Shown piece by piece: positions 1-10,289 of a stretch of 64,000 bases of DNA. This stretch comes from Ancistrus triradiatus (Eukaryota; Chordata; Actinopteri; Siluriformes; Loricariidae): NCBI GenBank assembly GCA_025084515.1, contig JAJAGP010000019.1, positions 412,001-476,000 of the forward strand, read 5' to 3'. The position numbers were made by a program, and so were the translations under genes. Within the stretch, counting starts at the first letter, position 1; the number at the start of each line of letters is the position of its first letter. Below the pieces are notes generated by a model. That model saw only the letters and a program-made list of their open reading frames with translations. It ran no database searches and was not told the DNA's origin.

Positions 1-458
1 CAAAAAGCAATTTAGCTGTTGTCAAGGTCTTTCAGTTGCTGTACTTCTTAAGATGGATGCAAATATCAACTCGACGGTCAGCTGTACTTTTTCCGGAAGC
101 CTACGGGTTACATTTGCTGTGCAGGTGTTTTGTAGCTTGTCAGTGATCTGGAGTCTTTTTATTTATACATAATCCCCTGGTACTATAGAATCATACGGAT
201 GTATTAGTAGTACACATTCATATCAACAGCCTTTCTTGTGGTGGCATTTACAGAGAAATAAAATTGTCATTAGCTCTATGGTGAACACATCAAACTGGAA
301 CAAGTTTATCATTTGTATATAATCCCGCGTAGTTTGAGTGCTAATGAGAACTTTGTAAATAATGGGTGTCCACTGTATGACAGCTGAATTGCATTGTTTA
401 AGGAGATGAATTATTTTTTGTGAATAATTGCTTCTTCTCATCAAAGGAAATTAAAATA
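1..458. other. No recognisable feature
   Basis: AT-rich DNA in which I see no exon with splice borders, no transposon end and no tandem repeat. The short antisense frames lack codon structure or family resemblance. Confidence 0.5.
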
Positions 459-1216
459 CTGTAGTACCTTGTAACCTTGGCAACCTCGTAACTCATCAAA
501 TTGAGTTCTCGATGCATTTTGACTAGAAAATTTTGTCTCTTTTTGTCGTTTGCGTGGTACTTGGAGCACTTGCTTAAACTTGTAACAGCCAAGGTGTATG
601 ACTCGTTCCAGATGAAACTCGATTCATGATTCACTACACACTGATTCAGTACACAGTCTCTTTCTTAGTGAAGATCTCTGCTGTTTTTTTCATGTTTTTC
701 TTTATCTACAGTACAGTATTCTTAGTCTCCATGGCTCCTAAAAAGGTTAACAAATAGAGCCAAATGAAGGACTGAGTTCTACATATCACTTTTTTAGGCT
801 GAGCAGTTGGCATTAGCAGCTAGCGTCTTGAGTTTACCAATAGAGTAAGTGTTTTACTTATACTTTCAATCTATTTCTCACGAAACTACATGAGATTTTC
901 AACACTTATAAAATAAGCTTTGTGCTAATGATGTGACCATCTGTAAGTTAATGTAAGTGTTTTAAACAATAAGGTCGGCTCCACCATGACACAGTATAGA
1001 CTATATTAAACTTGTCGATTCATGTTACATTTAACTTATGATGGATTTGTCGGAACTCCATACAATACAATGCCTTATACAGTGTAGATTTTCAGGGGGT
1101 CTGGAACGGATTAATTCAATTAACATTATTCCTTATGGAAATAATTTGCTTGGTACTTGTCGTTTTCTCGACAAGCCTTCTGGAACAAATTAACGATGAG
1201 AACCAAGGTACCATTG
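459..1216 (+). mobile_element. Tigger/pogo-like MITE, copy 1
   Basis: An old non-autonomous DNA transposon. The 3' end (accaaggtaccattg) sits next to TA, and the whole length aligns by eye with a second copy at 39327-40201. Shared landmarks include 'tgcattttgactagaaaa', 'catgtttttcttta', 'ttatgatggattt' and 'ccttatacagtgt'. Near 731 a short frame starts M-A-P-K-K-V-N-K and then stops; such MAPKK starts are common in Tigger/pogo transposases, so the element probably derives from one. The left end is degraded. Family assignment is inference from the ends and this tiny frame. Confidence 0.6.
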
Positions 1217-1494
1217 TAAATGTATAAATTTTCAGAGTAACTGCTCAGTGTACATGCACTTAAGTAGTCTATTTGAATCTGTAATTTATTTATTTTCAGC
1301 ATAATAAAAGAATTTATTTTAATTATATAGCTATATACTTGTATATAAAATATCCAGTACAAGCAACACTTTATAGAAAAGCAACATCTTATATAAACTA
1401 CATTGTAGGTAGCGAACCCATATAGCTTATTTTATTTGTGCATTTTGCTTTGTCAGCAGTTAGTATCAGTGATCTGAGAATTGACAAACCACAA

Positions 1495-1575
1495 ATCCAT
1501 GACAGGGTGTTTTAACCCCCAAGCTCATCAATGCATGTGGGGCAACAAAGGCTATTCTGCCTGGTCTGGAGTTGT
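1495..1575 (+). mobile_element. Tc1-like transposon scrap
   Basis: The stretch around 'caagctcatcaatgcatgtggggcaacaaaggct' resembles the transposase 5' half of the fish Tc1-like family that is also present, internally deleted, at 30990-31690. It is too short and decayed to delimit. Confidence 0.35.
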
Positions 1576-2833
1576 ACTGTAGAAGTGTTTTCTCTCTGGA
1601 TCAGGACTAACAAACCAGTGACAATGTGTCATCGCTTGACCCTTTCTGCCTCATTTCTGCCAAACACAGAAGTGACTCGTAAACATCTCTGACTAAATGC
1701 GTGCTTCTGAAAGCCTTTAACCTTGTCTAATGCTGCTTTCCAAATTGTAAAACCCTTGTTATGTGAAAGCTAATTCTATGGCATTTTTTGCTCCCAGATG
1801 CAACATGGGAAGCAAAATCATGCATCAATCTTTACAGAATATTCAAGCCATGGCCTGGAACTATACCAACTCAGATTAAATGGAAAAGTTTTCAAAGCTG
1901 GCTGTGACAGAGCGGAATTATTCAAGCCAAGAAAAACCATTCCTGGTGGGAACTGGAGTCTGAGATGGTGTTGAGGATCTAGGCAGCTGTTTTTTTCCAT
2001 AAGCATTTTTAGCAATAGCTTTATTAAATAATAAAGAAAGCATTATACATTTGCTTGTTGGGGCTTGGGGAGTCATAGCATGAACCTGTGGGGAGAAGAA
2101 GGCAACGAAAACAACAGCCAACCCCCAACACCATAGCCGGCCGTGATCTAACTGTCAAAATATGACAATAATCCGATTATTAGTGTGCAATCACTTTTTC
2201 ATTTTGTGTGGACTAATATTGTGGTATTACCGAACAGTGTGCAATAACAGATGATTCACTAAGCACTTCTAAAAACCCATTTCAGTTTTTGATCCACCTG
2301 AATCCCACAAAAATGAATACATTAATTACTTACACAGTTGTATGTAAGAACTGTTATGTGTATCAGGCTATAAGTAAAATTCAGCAGTGAAGCCCTTTAG
2401 CTCATTAGTATCAACAAAAAGTGCAGCCATTACCATGACAACACCATGAAGCTGTTGAACACAATCATTAAATTGTCTTAACAAAGCCACTTTAATCTTG
2501 ATTTTCTCCTGCTGCTTGTTATCATTAGTCTGCGCTCAAATGTTGAACTTTTACTCCACAGCGTTCTATGAAGAACTAAAACTGTTGAACAGTTCATCAT
2601 GAAATTTTCATAGATTGTTTTACACTGCATTCCATAGCAATAACACTCTTCATGTACAATTGTATTGTAGAAATGTAAATTTCTACTTTTACCTTGGTTT
2701 TGTTAAGGATATTAATGAGATATTTACATAGAATTAACAAACATTATGTTATTTTTATAGATAATGCTATGAGTATGTTTTTAATTTAAAAGTTATTTTC
2801 TTCATTTTCTGGGATTTAGTCTAGTTGTACATA
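1576..2833. other. No recognisable feature
   Basis: AT-rich intergenic DNA. Short antisense frames at 1818-2121 have no recognisable motif. I see no splice-bordered exon and no repeat ends. Confidence 0.45.
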
Positions 2834-3838
2834 CAGTGGGGCCAACAGCCTGAGACCACTAGTGGAAATTCTTAAATTTTGCATTTTTATCCAATTTAAT
2901 ACAATGCTTTTCATTACAAATGACGTTGTTGCAGACCGTAAAAGATGTCAACGTGAAGGCAGCATATGTTGCTCTAAAATTTCAATGTACTTTTCTGCAT
3001 TAATGCTGTCATCATAGAACATAGAACTGTACATTATCTTTGATAAGGGCACCGACCCAAGCCCATAGCATAACAGACCCTGCCTTTTGGACTTGATGCT
3101 AAGAACAGTCTTCATGGTCCTTTTTATCTCTGGTCCATTTCTTCCAAAAAAGATCTGGAATACTAATTCGTCTGACCACAATATGTTTCTACTGTGTGAT
3201 GATGCTTGTGAACTGAGAGATATTACTCTCTACTTCGGACATGGTTAACATACGGCTTCTCTATTGCACTGTAAAGTTTTAAGTGGCATTTGTGAATGTA
3301 AGTCTATTGTAGAGCTTGACAAAGGTTTGCCAAAATAATCCCTTGCCCATGTGGTTATATCAGCTATTGATGAATACCAATTCTTGATACAGTGCCGTCA
3401 GGGAGATTGGAGATTACAGGCCTTAAGTTTAGGCTTGTGTCCTTGCACTTTATGCATTGAAATTCCTCCAGATTCATTGAGTAATTTAATAACATTATGC
3501 ACTGTAGAGAGAGAAATATTAAAATCCCTTCCAATCTTTCTCTGAGGAACATTGTTTTTAATCATTTCAATAATGTTCTCATGCATTTGTTGACAAACTG
3601 GAGATTTCTTGCCCTTATTACTAGCCCTAAATTGCCCCTGCCCAACTTTTATTGAAATGTGTTGCATTCCTGAAATGAAAGAATCAATGTATATTAACAA
3701 ATATCATTATCAAGGACAAAACAGGAAATAGGGGTTTATACTGTCTACAATGAAATAAAAGGCAAAGTAAATGTAAGACGCACTGCATTTTTATTTGCAT
3801 TTTCCATATTGTGTCAACATTTACTGATTTGGGGTTGT
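2834..3838 (-). mobile_element. Tc1/mariner element, decayed and composite
   Basis: Antisense frames encode pieces of a Tc1-like transposase. The N-terminal helix-turn-helix region (3398-3700 minus) includes 'RKIGRDFNISLSTVHNVIK'. A catalytic-core piece (2948-3181 minus) begins 'WSDELVFQIFFGRNG' and ends 'INAEKYIEILEQHMLPSR'. The right end is the 'tgatttggggttgta' terminus shared with copies at 5195, 27741 and 42618. The left ~110 bp (from 'cagtggggccaacag') look like the end of a different Tc1 family, so this is either a chimera or one element inserted into another. No intact reading frame remains. Confidence 0.75.
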
Positions 3839-3930
3839 AAATGCTTTGTTAAGTACAAGATGAAATAAATGCTTATAAATAAATGCTTATAAATACTGGA
3901 ATATTTAAACAGTGAAATTATTTACATGTA

Positions 3931-4490
3931 CCGTATTTTCCGGACCATAAAGGTCACTGGATTATAAGACGCACTACAACGACTGCTAACGGGTATATTT
4001 TTCATACATAAACGCACCGGGTTATATGCACATGAAATGAAACAAAACTCTTAGTTCTCGGAAGCTCAGTTTGGTCTTTACCTGGCGCAGGGCGTCTTCT
4101 TGCTTCCTCCACTTCCGTATCATTGATTCGTTAATGTTGAATTCTCTCGCAGCTGCTCTATGTCCATGTTGTACTGCGTGACTGATAGGTTGTGTTTGAA
4201 ATCCGCTTCGAAAATGAATGAATGAATGCACGTACCCTAATGCTGAAGCACATACCGTATTACTCCGCTATGCTGCGCACTACGGTGGCCGTAAGCTTCG
4301 TAACCTACCAAGACCGTGCAAAACCTTTTGACAGATTTATGAGCGCCGTGTACCATCTACAATCGGTTCTAGGTCAGAAGGCTCAACCAGAATTAATTCA
4401 TACATTAGACGCACCGCATTTAAAGGCGCACTGTCGATTTTTGAGAAAATTAAAGGATTTTAAGTGCGCCTTATGGTCCGAAAAATACGG
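3931..4490 (-). mobile_element. pogo-like MITE, copy 1 (560 bp)
   Basis: The terminal inverted repeats are 'ccgtattttccggaccataa' on the left and its near-complement 'ttatggtccgaaaaatacgg' on the right, with TA on both sides (3929-3930 and 4491-4492), the usual Tc1/mariner/pogo target duplication. On the minus strand a short frame (4022-4231) reads 'AREFNINESMIRKWRKQED', which resembles the N-terminal DNA-binding helix-turn-helix of pogo/CENP-B-type transposases. The catalytic domain is absent, so the copy is non-autonomous. A second copy is at 36831-37243. Confidence 0.8.
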
Positions 4491-5194
4491 TAAATAGTAA
4501 ATTCAAAACTTTATCAAAATAACATTTTATCATATTACATTAGCACAACAATGTGCTAGACTGACTTGTTTCAGCTGGGTACATAATTCCCATATAAATG
4601 TAATATATTACTTCAAGACAGTAACTGACAAAATACAAATTGGTTGGCGATTTCAATTGTGTTGTAATATAATGAAGAAGACACTGGACTCATTAAATTC
4701 AATGCACTTAAAAGAAATACGTTCTCTAGCCCTCAAGGGAAATCCTCATCCATGTGACTGTTTATTGGGGACAATTTAATTTACTGTATGGTGCTCAAAG
4801 GGATAGGACACAATTTCAACCCCTTGTGCAAAAGATTTTTTGTGCTAGAACTTTTAAACCCCTTTGTTTTCACTTGAATGAAAACAAAGGGGTTTAAAAG
4901 TTCAGACTCAGCTTCCCACGCAGTCTCTAAGAGATAATAACATGACAGACAGAAAGGTAGATTAAAAAGATGACTACAAAAATATTCCATGCAATCTGAA
5001 GCTTTATATAACACGTCTGCAGCGGTGGACAGTAACACAGTAAGTCCATTTACTCAAGTCCTGTACTTATGACAGTTTTAAAGGATTTCAAATTTACTTG
5101 AGTATTTTTATTTTTTGATACTTTCTACCACATTTCAAAGTAAAAATTTGTACTTTTGACTCTTCCACATTTATGAAACGACTGTCATTTATGG
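4491..5194. other. Non-coding, holds a perfect hairpin
   Basis: No gene is seen. The only structure is the inverted repeat at 4848-4903, listed separately. Confidence 0.5.
4848..4903. repeat. Perfect 25-bp inverted repeat, 6-nt loop
   Basis: Left arm 4848-4872 and right arm 4879-4903 are exact reverse complements (arm core 'aacccctttgttttca'), separated by the six bases cttgaa. Base pairing stops at an A/A mismatch outside the arms. The perfection over 25 bp suggests recent origin. No flanking transposon ends or target duplication are visible. It could extrude a cruciform or, if transcribed, form a small-RNA-like hairpin; neither is shown. Confidence 0.85.
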
Positions 5195-5540
5195 AATTGT
5201 CTGTATGATAGACAAATTAGTATTCCAGATCTTTTATGGAAGAAATAAACCAAAGACGAAGAGACCCATCCAGGCTTTCATCCAAGGGGCTGTCATTGTA
5301 TGGGGTTGTGTCAGTGCACTTGGCAAAGTTGATTTACACATCTGTGATGGCAGCATTAATGCAGAAACATACATTGAGATTTTAGAGCAACATAAGCTGT
5401 CTTCAAGATGACACCTTTTCCAGGGATGTCAATGCATTTTTCAGCAAGACAATGAAAAATCATACTTCCTGCAATGAAATAAAAGTATTTATTTATTTAT
5501 TTTTCCATACTATCCCAACTTTTTCTGATTTGGGGTTATA
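5195..5540 (+). mobile_element. Tc1/mariner 3' fragment
   Basis: The + strand frame 5205-5411 carries Tc1 transposase catalytic-core pieces: 'LVFQIFYGRNKPKTKRPIQ', 'VWGCVSALGKVDLHICDG' and 'INAETYIEILEQHKLSSR'. The right end is 'ttttctgatttggggttata', the same terminus as the copies at 2834-3838 and 42618-43448. The 5' half is missing. Confidence 0.75.
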
Positions 5541-5585
5541 ATACACATTGCAAATTCATATGGGAATATTGGCCTATGACCTGTT

Positions 5586-5587
<2 letters not shown>

Positions 5588-5655
<68 letters not shown>
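5588..5655. repeat. (AC)34 microsatellite
   Basis: An uninterrupted AC dinucleotide run of 68 bp. Length polymorphism is likely. Confidence 0.95.
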
Positions 5656-5656
<1 letters not shown>

Positions 5657-5799
5657 ATTTTCGTGAGAGGTGAGTAACACATGCACATTTCTTTAGGAAT
5701 TTAAGTATATTTCAGATGATTAAAATGTGATATTGTATGTGCTTTATTAATAAAGTGCATTTTTTAAGTGTTAATTAACTGACAGGAAATACTGGGTAC

Positions 5800-7362
5800 T
5801 GTATCTTCTTCCTTCAGCTGCTTCTGCTAGAGGTTGCCACAACAGATCTGATCTGGTTATTAGACCTAGGCACAGGTTTAACTTCAGTTGCCTTTCCTGC
5901 CACAACCTTCCCATTTGTCTACAGTGGCTGGGCACTCTCAATGACTGGCACTTTAGAGAGAGCAGTTGACCTAATACATGTCTTTGGAACATGGGAGCAA
6001 GCTTGATGCAGATCTTCAGCACTATCGTGTTCTCTTTTCCACGTTCTCATCGAATGTGACTGCCTCCAAAACAGCCTTCCGCAGAAGAAAGCTTAAAGAA
6101 TCTGCTTCAGATCCACACTAACTCCACACAGTCTTCTCATCACTACTCAACCCACCTCCTCCTGTTCAGTCATCCTTCTTAACTGCCGAAGACTTTGCCA
6201 CCTTCTTTGAAAAAAAGATAAGCAGTTTCTGAGAAACTTTATGCTGCCAGAGCATCCAGACTTTCATTGATCCTTCTTGAACTCTCAGCTGCCTTTGACA
6301 CAGTTGACCACTGTTCTCTTTGATTCTCTTTTCCGATTCTCTCTCCAGTCTTGAAATCACAGGCTCAGCCTGGCAGTGGCTTGCTTCCTACCTGGAGGGA
6401 TGATCTTATCAGGTATCATGGAGAGGCTCTGTATCTGCACCATGTGCTCTTACAACTGGAGTTCCACAAGGCTCCTTTCTGGGACCTCTTCTTTTATTTC
6501 TCTACATCCGTTCTCTGGGTGAAGGTGTCACTGTTATACCAGTGATACTCAGCTCATCCTCTCTTTCCCTCCAACAGATGTGCAGGTCTCCACGTGTATC
6601 TCAGCATGTCTGGAGAGCATCTCAGGAAGCTAAACCACAGCAAAATGGAACTGCTCTATGTTCTAGGTGGTGGAATGATAACCTTGGAGTTATCTTTGAT
6701 AACCAGCTGAGCTTCTCTGCTCATATTGCCTGACTGGTCTTCCCATGTGTACAATTAGACCTCTGCAACTGTTTCAGAATGCAGCGGCTCGTCTGGTTTT
6801 TAATTTACCAAAGTTTTCTCATGTTACCCCACTGCTGCGTTCACTTCACTGGCTCCCTGTAGCTTCCCACATCAGATTCAAAACATTGATGCTCCCCTAC
6901 AAAGCCAAAAATGGACAGCACCATCTTACCTAAAGGCTCTAATGAAACCACGCTCTGTACCTCGTACCGTCTGAGACACGAGCTTGGCTCAACTGGATCC
7001 TCCACGTAAGATTAAAAGAAGACAAGACAATCAAGACTCTACTCTGTCCTGGCACCCAGGTGGTGGAATGAACTTCCACTCGATCTCTGAAAGGCTGAGT
7101 CTCCTGCTGTCTTCAAATGGCAACTAAAGACTCAGCTCTTCAATCGGCACTTAAGTGAAGATTGAAAATACAACTGCCCACTAAAAAAACCTTTGCCTGT
7201 GTTTTTTGTTGGTTTACATACAGCATGTTCTGGTTTGATTGTGTTCTTGGGCTATTGCTTACTTGTACTAACATGAGGTTTTGTCTACTAGGAAGAATAC
7301 AAAGCACTTCTGTAAGTCACTCTGGATAAGGGCATCTGCTACATGCTGTGAATGTAAATGTA
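5800..7362 (+). mobile_element. L2-type LINE, broken copy
   Basis: The remains of a non-LTR retrotransposon reverse transcriptase lie on the + strand in several frames. Near 6280 'LELSAAFDTVDHCSL' is RT motif A. Near 6450 'TTGVPQGSFLGPLL' is motif B. 'GVIFDNQLSFSAHIA' is at about 6690 and 'LQLFQNAAARLVFN' plus 'SLHWLPVASHIRFK' at 6765-6890. The YADD active-site motif is not visible, so deletions removed it. The 3' end is the usual fish L2 tail, 'gtaagtcactctggataagg' followed by 'atgtaaatgtaaatg'. Frameshifts and stops make it a dead copy; the 5' portion and the endonuclease domain are missing. Confidence 0.8.
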
Positions 7363-7880
7363 AATGGGAAGGAAACAGCAGTAATTGGAGAAAACACACA
7401 GACAGGAGAGAACATGCAACTCTACACAGAATATTGTTTATTTAAGTTAAAACATGGCATTTAACAACAGGAATTTGATGCAAACTTCATTGTAACTGTT
7501 TTGGTATTTAATTTACTGTAAACTCTTCATTCGTTCATCTTTACTAGCTGCTTTAGTCTAAGAGGGCCTGGAGCCCACTGGGAACAAGACAGGAATATGT
7601 TCTGGACAGCAGGTCATTCTGTCTTAAAGCATCTCACCATTAATAAGGGTAAGTTCCTTCTTGTTTGGAGCCACAGACTTTAAAGAGGGTTGTGACTGAC
7701 CTGACTGAAAATAATTATCACAAGAAACAAAGGAGGCAGCCCAGTTTTTTAACAAACACTGTAGAGGAACATACTGATTGAAGCTTAGTGGGACTTCAGT
7801 TACTGAAGACTTTTCACCTCATGAGATACCTGCACAAGGCATTTACTTCCAGATATTTCAGACCAGAATTTTCTCTCATA
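7363..7880. other. No gene; degenerate lead-in to minisatellite
   Basis: Non-coding DNA. From about 7785 there are degenerate forms of the 30-bp repeat unit that becomes regular at 7881. Confidence 0.5.
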
Positions 7881-8299
7881 CCAAGAGCTGGCCATTCCTA
7901 TCAGGCTATACCAAGATCTGGCCATTTCTATGAGGACATACTAAGACCTGGGTATTTCTATCAGGCCATTCCAGGAATAGGTTTCTCCACTGTGGAGATT
8001 ACAGGACTATTTTTTTCCTCTCAAGAGATACCAGCACCAGGATTTTGATTTTAGGCAGTACCAGAACCAGGATTTTCTTCTCAGGTCCTACCATGACCTG
8101 GCTGTTTCCTTCAGCTCATACCAAGACCAGGCTTTCCTCTCAAGGAATACCAGCACCAGACTTTTCCCCTCAGGTTTGACCAGAACCCGGCTGCTCCTCT
8201 CAGAACATACCAAGACACGACTTTTCCTCTCAGGTGAAACCAGAACCCAGCTATTCCTCTCAGTTTATACCAGAACCAGACTTTTCCTCTCAGGCCATA
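7881..8299. repeat. 30-bp minisatellite, about 14 units
   Basis: Fourteen diverged copies in strict register (thirteen of 30 bp and one of 29 bp) of a unit of the form 'ccagaaccaggcttttcctc' plus 'tcaggccata'. Because the period is a multiple of three, a 10-residue repeat can be read in an open frame at 7788-8048, but the frame closes in mid-array and no promoter or splice sites are seen. I treat it as non-coding. There is no leader, no identical repeats and no unique spacers, so it is not a CRISPR array. Confidence 0.9.
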
Positions 8300-9118
8300 C
8301 TGAGAGATTTAAACCAGGCCTCTAAGCCCGGCCTCCTAAAATGACATGGCTATAAAGAAATGGGATGAAGCAATAGCGGTTAATTTTGACATAAATGGTA
8401 TGAATGACTTGAGGTGATTCATGTTATTCATAGAATTTCTCCAATTTCACATGAGTAAATGAGGAACAGTGAGGAGTTGAAAATCCAAGCAACTGCAGCA
8501 ATTAGAGGGATGGGTGGTCTTTTTTTCAGAGGACTTAGCCTAATGAGCAGAATTGACTGTGTCTATGCAGCTAAGAGAACTGTAGAAGTGTAGCTATAAG
8601 CATTCATGCTCAGAACTTTCACTAATTACAGTCCATGTTAAGCCCTCTCTCCCTTCCTCTCTCTCATCCACAGCCTGTTGCTTTTTCTGGTATGATTAGT
8701 GCCTTGTTCTACTAGCTGAGCTGACAAGTTGTCATATTCATTTTATTCAAATTCATTTCCGTGTGCTTCGTTACTTTTATACATACAGCTCTGCTTGGTG
8801 AGTTATTAATGCTGAATGTTCTGAGCTTGAAAATATATTCACTAAAAGGTTTCCTTTCCTATATTTAACTTCAGACTGATGAACTAAATGAATAATCCTG
8901 ATAAATGCGTGTTCTGCAATAGTTTAAATTGCCACTACATACAGTATAGTCCCTTAAACAAGAGCGCTATTCTAAGACACAAAATGGTAGCACAGGACTG
9001 ACTGTTCCAAACTCACTTACAAATTTCAAAATGGCCCTGGATGCATGAATCTGGGTTTAATGGATGTCAGGAGGTTACATAGTACCAACTGTAAAAGTTG
9101 AATAAGAATAAGGTACTT
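8300..9118. other. No recognisable feature
   Basis: Non-coding DNA without repeat ends or exon-like open frames. Confidence 0.5.
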
Positions 9119-9141
9119 ATATCTATCTATCTATCTATCTA
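9119..9141. repeat. (ATCT)n microsatellite
   Basis: About five ATCT units abutting the left end of a DNA transposon. Confidence 0.85.
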
Positions 9142-9144
9142 CCT

Positions 9145-10074
9145 TCATCGGCCACTTTATTAGGTATAGCTTTCTGGTACCCAGTTGGACTCCCTTTTGT
9201 CTTCAGAACTGCCTGCTGCTGGAAACATTCCTCAGAGATTTTGGTCCATACTCACATAATATCATCACGCAGATTTGTTGGTTGCACATCTGTGATGCCA
9301 ATCACCCGTTCCATCACATTCCAAAGGTTGCTATTGGATTGAGATCTGGTGACTGTGGAGGCCATTTGAGTACAGTGAACTCATTATAATGTTCAAGAAA
9401 CCAGTTTAAGGAGATTTGAGCTTTGTGAAACACTTTGACGATACACTGTGGTCATAAAGGGATGGACATGATCAATACTGAAGTGGGCTGTGGCATTTAA
9501 ACAATGCTCAGTTGGAATTCTTGTACATTTTTGATGAGCCCATGCAAATTGTAGCCTCAGTTGCCTGTTCATAGCTAACAGGAGTGGCACCTGGTGAGGT
9601 CTTCTGTTGCAGTAGCCCACCTGCTTCAAGATTGTGCATTCAGAAATGCTATTCTTTATACTTCAGTTGTAATGCATGGTTATTTGAGTTACTGTTGCCT
9701 TTCTATTACCTCAGACCAGTCCAGCCATTCTCCTCTGCCCTCTGGCATCAGCAATGCATTCTTGCTCAGAGAATTGGCACACACTGGATATTTTTATTTT
9801 TATTTCTCTGTAAACCCTAGAGATGTCTGTCAATGAAAACACCAGTAGATCAACAGTTTCTGAAATACTCAGACCAGCCTGTACCAACAACCATGCCACG
9901 TTCAAACTCACTTATATCACCTTTCTTTCCTATTCAGAGATGCTCGGTTTGAACTTCAGCAGGTCATTTTGACCATGTCTATATGACTTAATGCACTGCT
10001 ACCATGTGATTGGCTGATTAGCTATGTGTTAAAAACAGTTGAACAGGTATGCCTAATAAAGTGGTCGGTGAGTG
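9145..10074 (-). mobile_element. Tc1-like element with 'cggccactttattaggta' ends
   Basis: The left terminus 'cggccactttattaggta' and right terminus 'gcctaataaagtggtcggtg' are near-perfect inverted repeats. The interior matches a widespread fish Tc1-like family as I remember it. On the minus strand, 9711-9911 holds 'AGLSISETVDLLVFSLTDIS', a helix-turn-helix-like segment, and 9393-9629 more of the transposase. The frames are broken and the centre is shortened, so the copy is inactive. Related fragments occur at 34610-35290 and 59445-59860. Confidence 0.75.
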
Positions 10075-10289
10075 TATATATCTATGAAACGTTTTCATGT
10101 TTTAGATATGATGTTGTAACCTTTTTCAACCGAGTTTCAACCCTTTGTTTGTACCATGATACACATCAACAAACATCTTTTTTTGCTCATCTTTTTTGTT
10201 TTGCTCAGCTGAAAAGTAATATATAAATTTTCAGACTTTAAATTTAATACACTTACGAAGCCCAATTATCTTTAGTGTATAAATGACCA

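Noticed and set aside
7881..8299. Short regularly spaced repeats as a CRISPR array
   Set aside because: Units are contiguous without spacers, divergent, and lie in a vertebrate genome.
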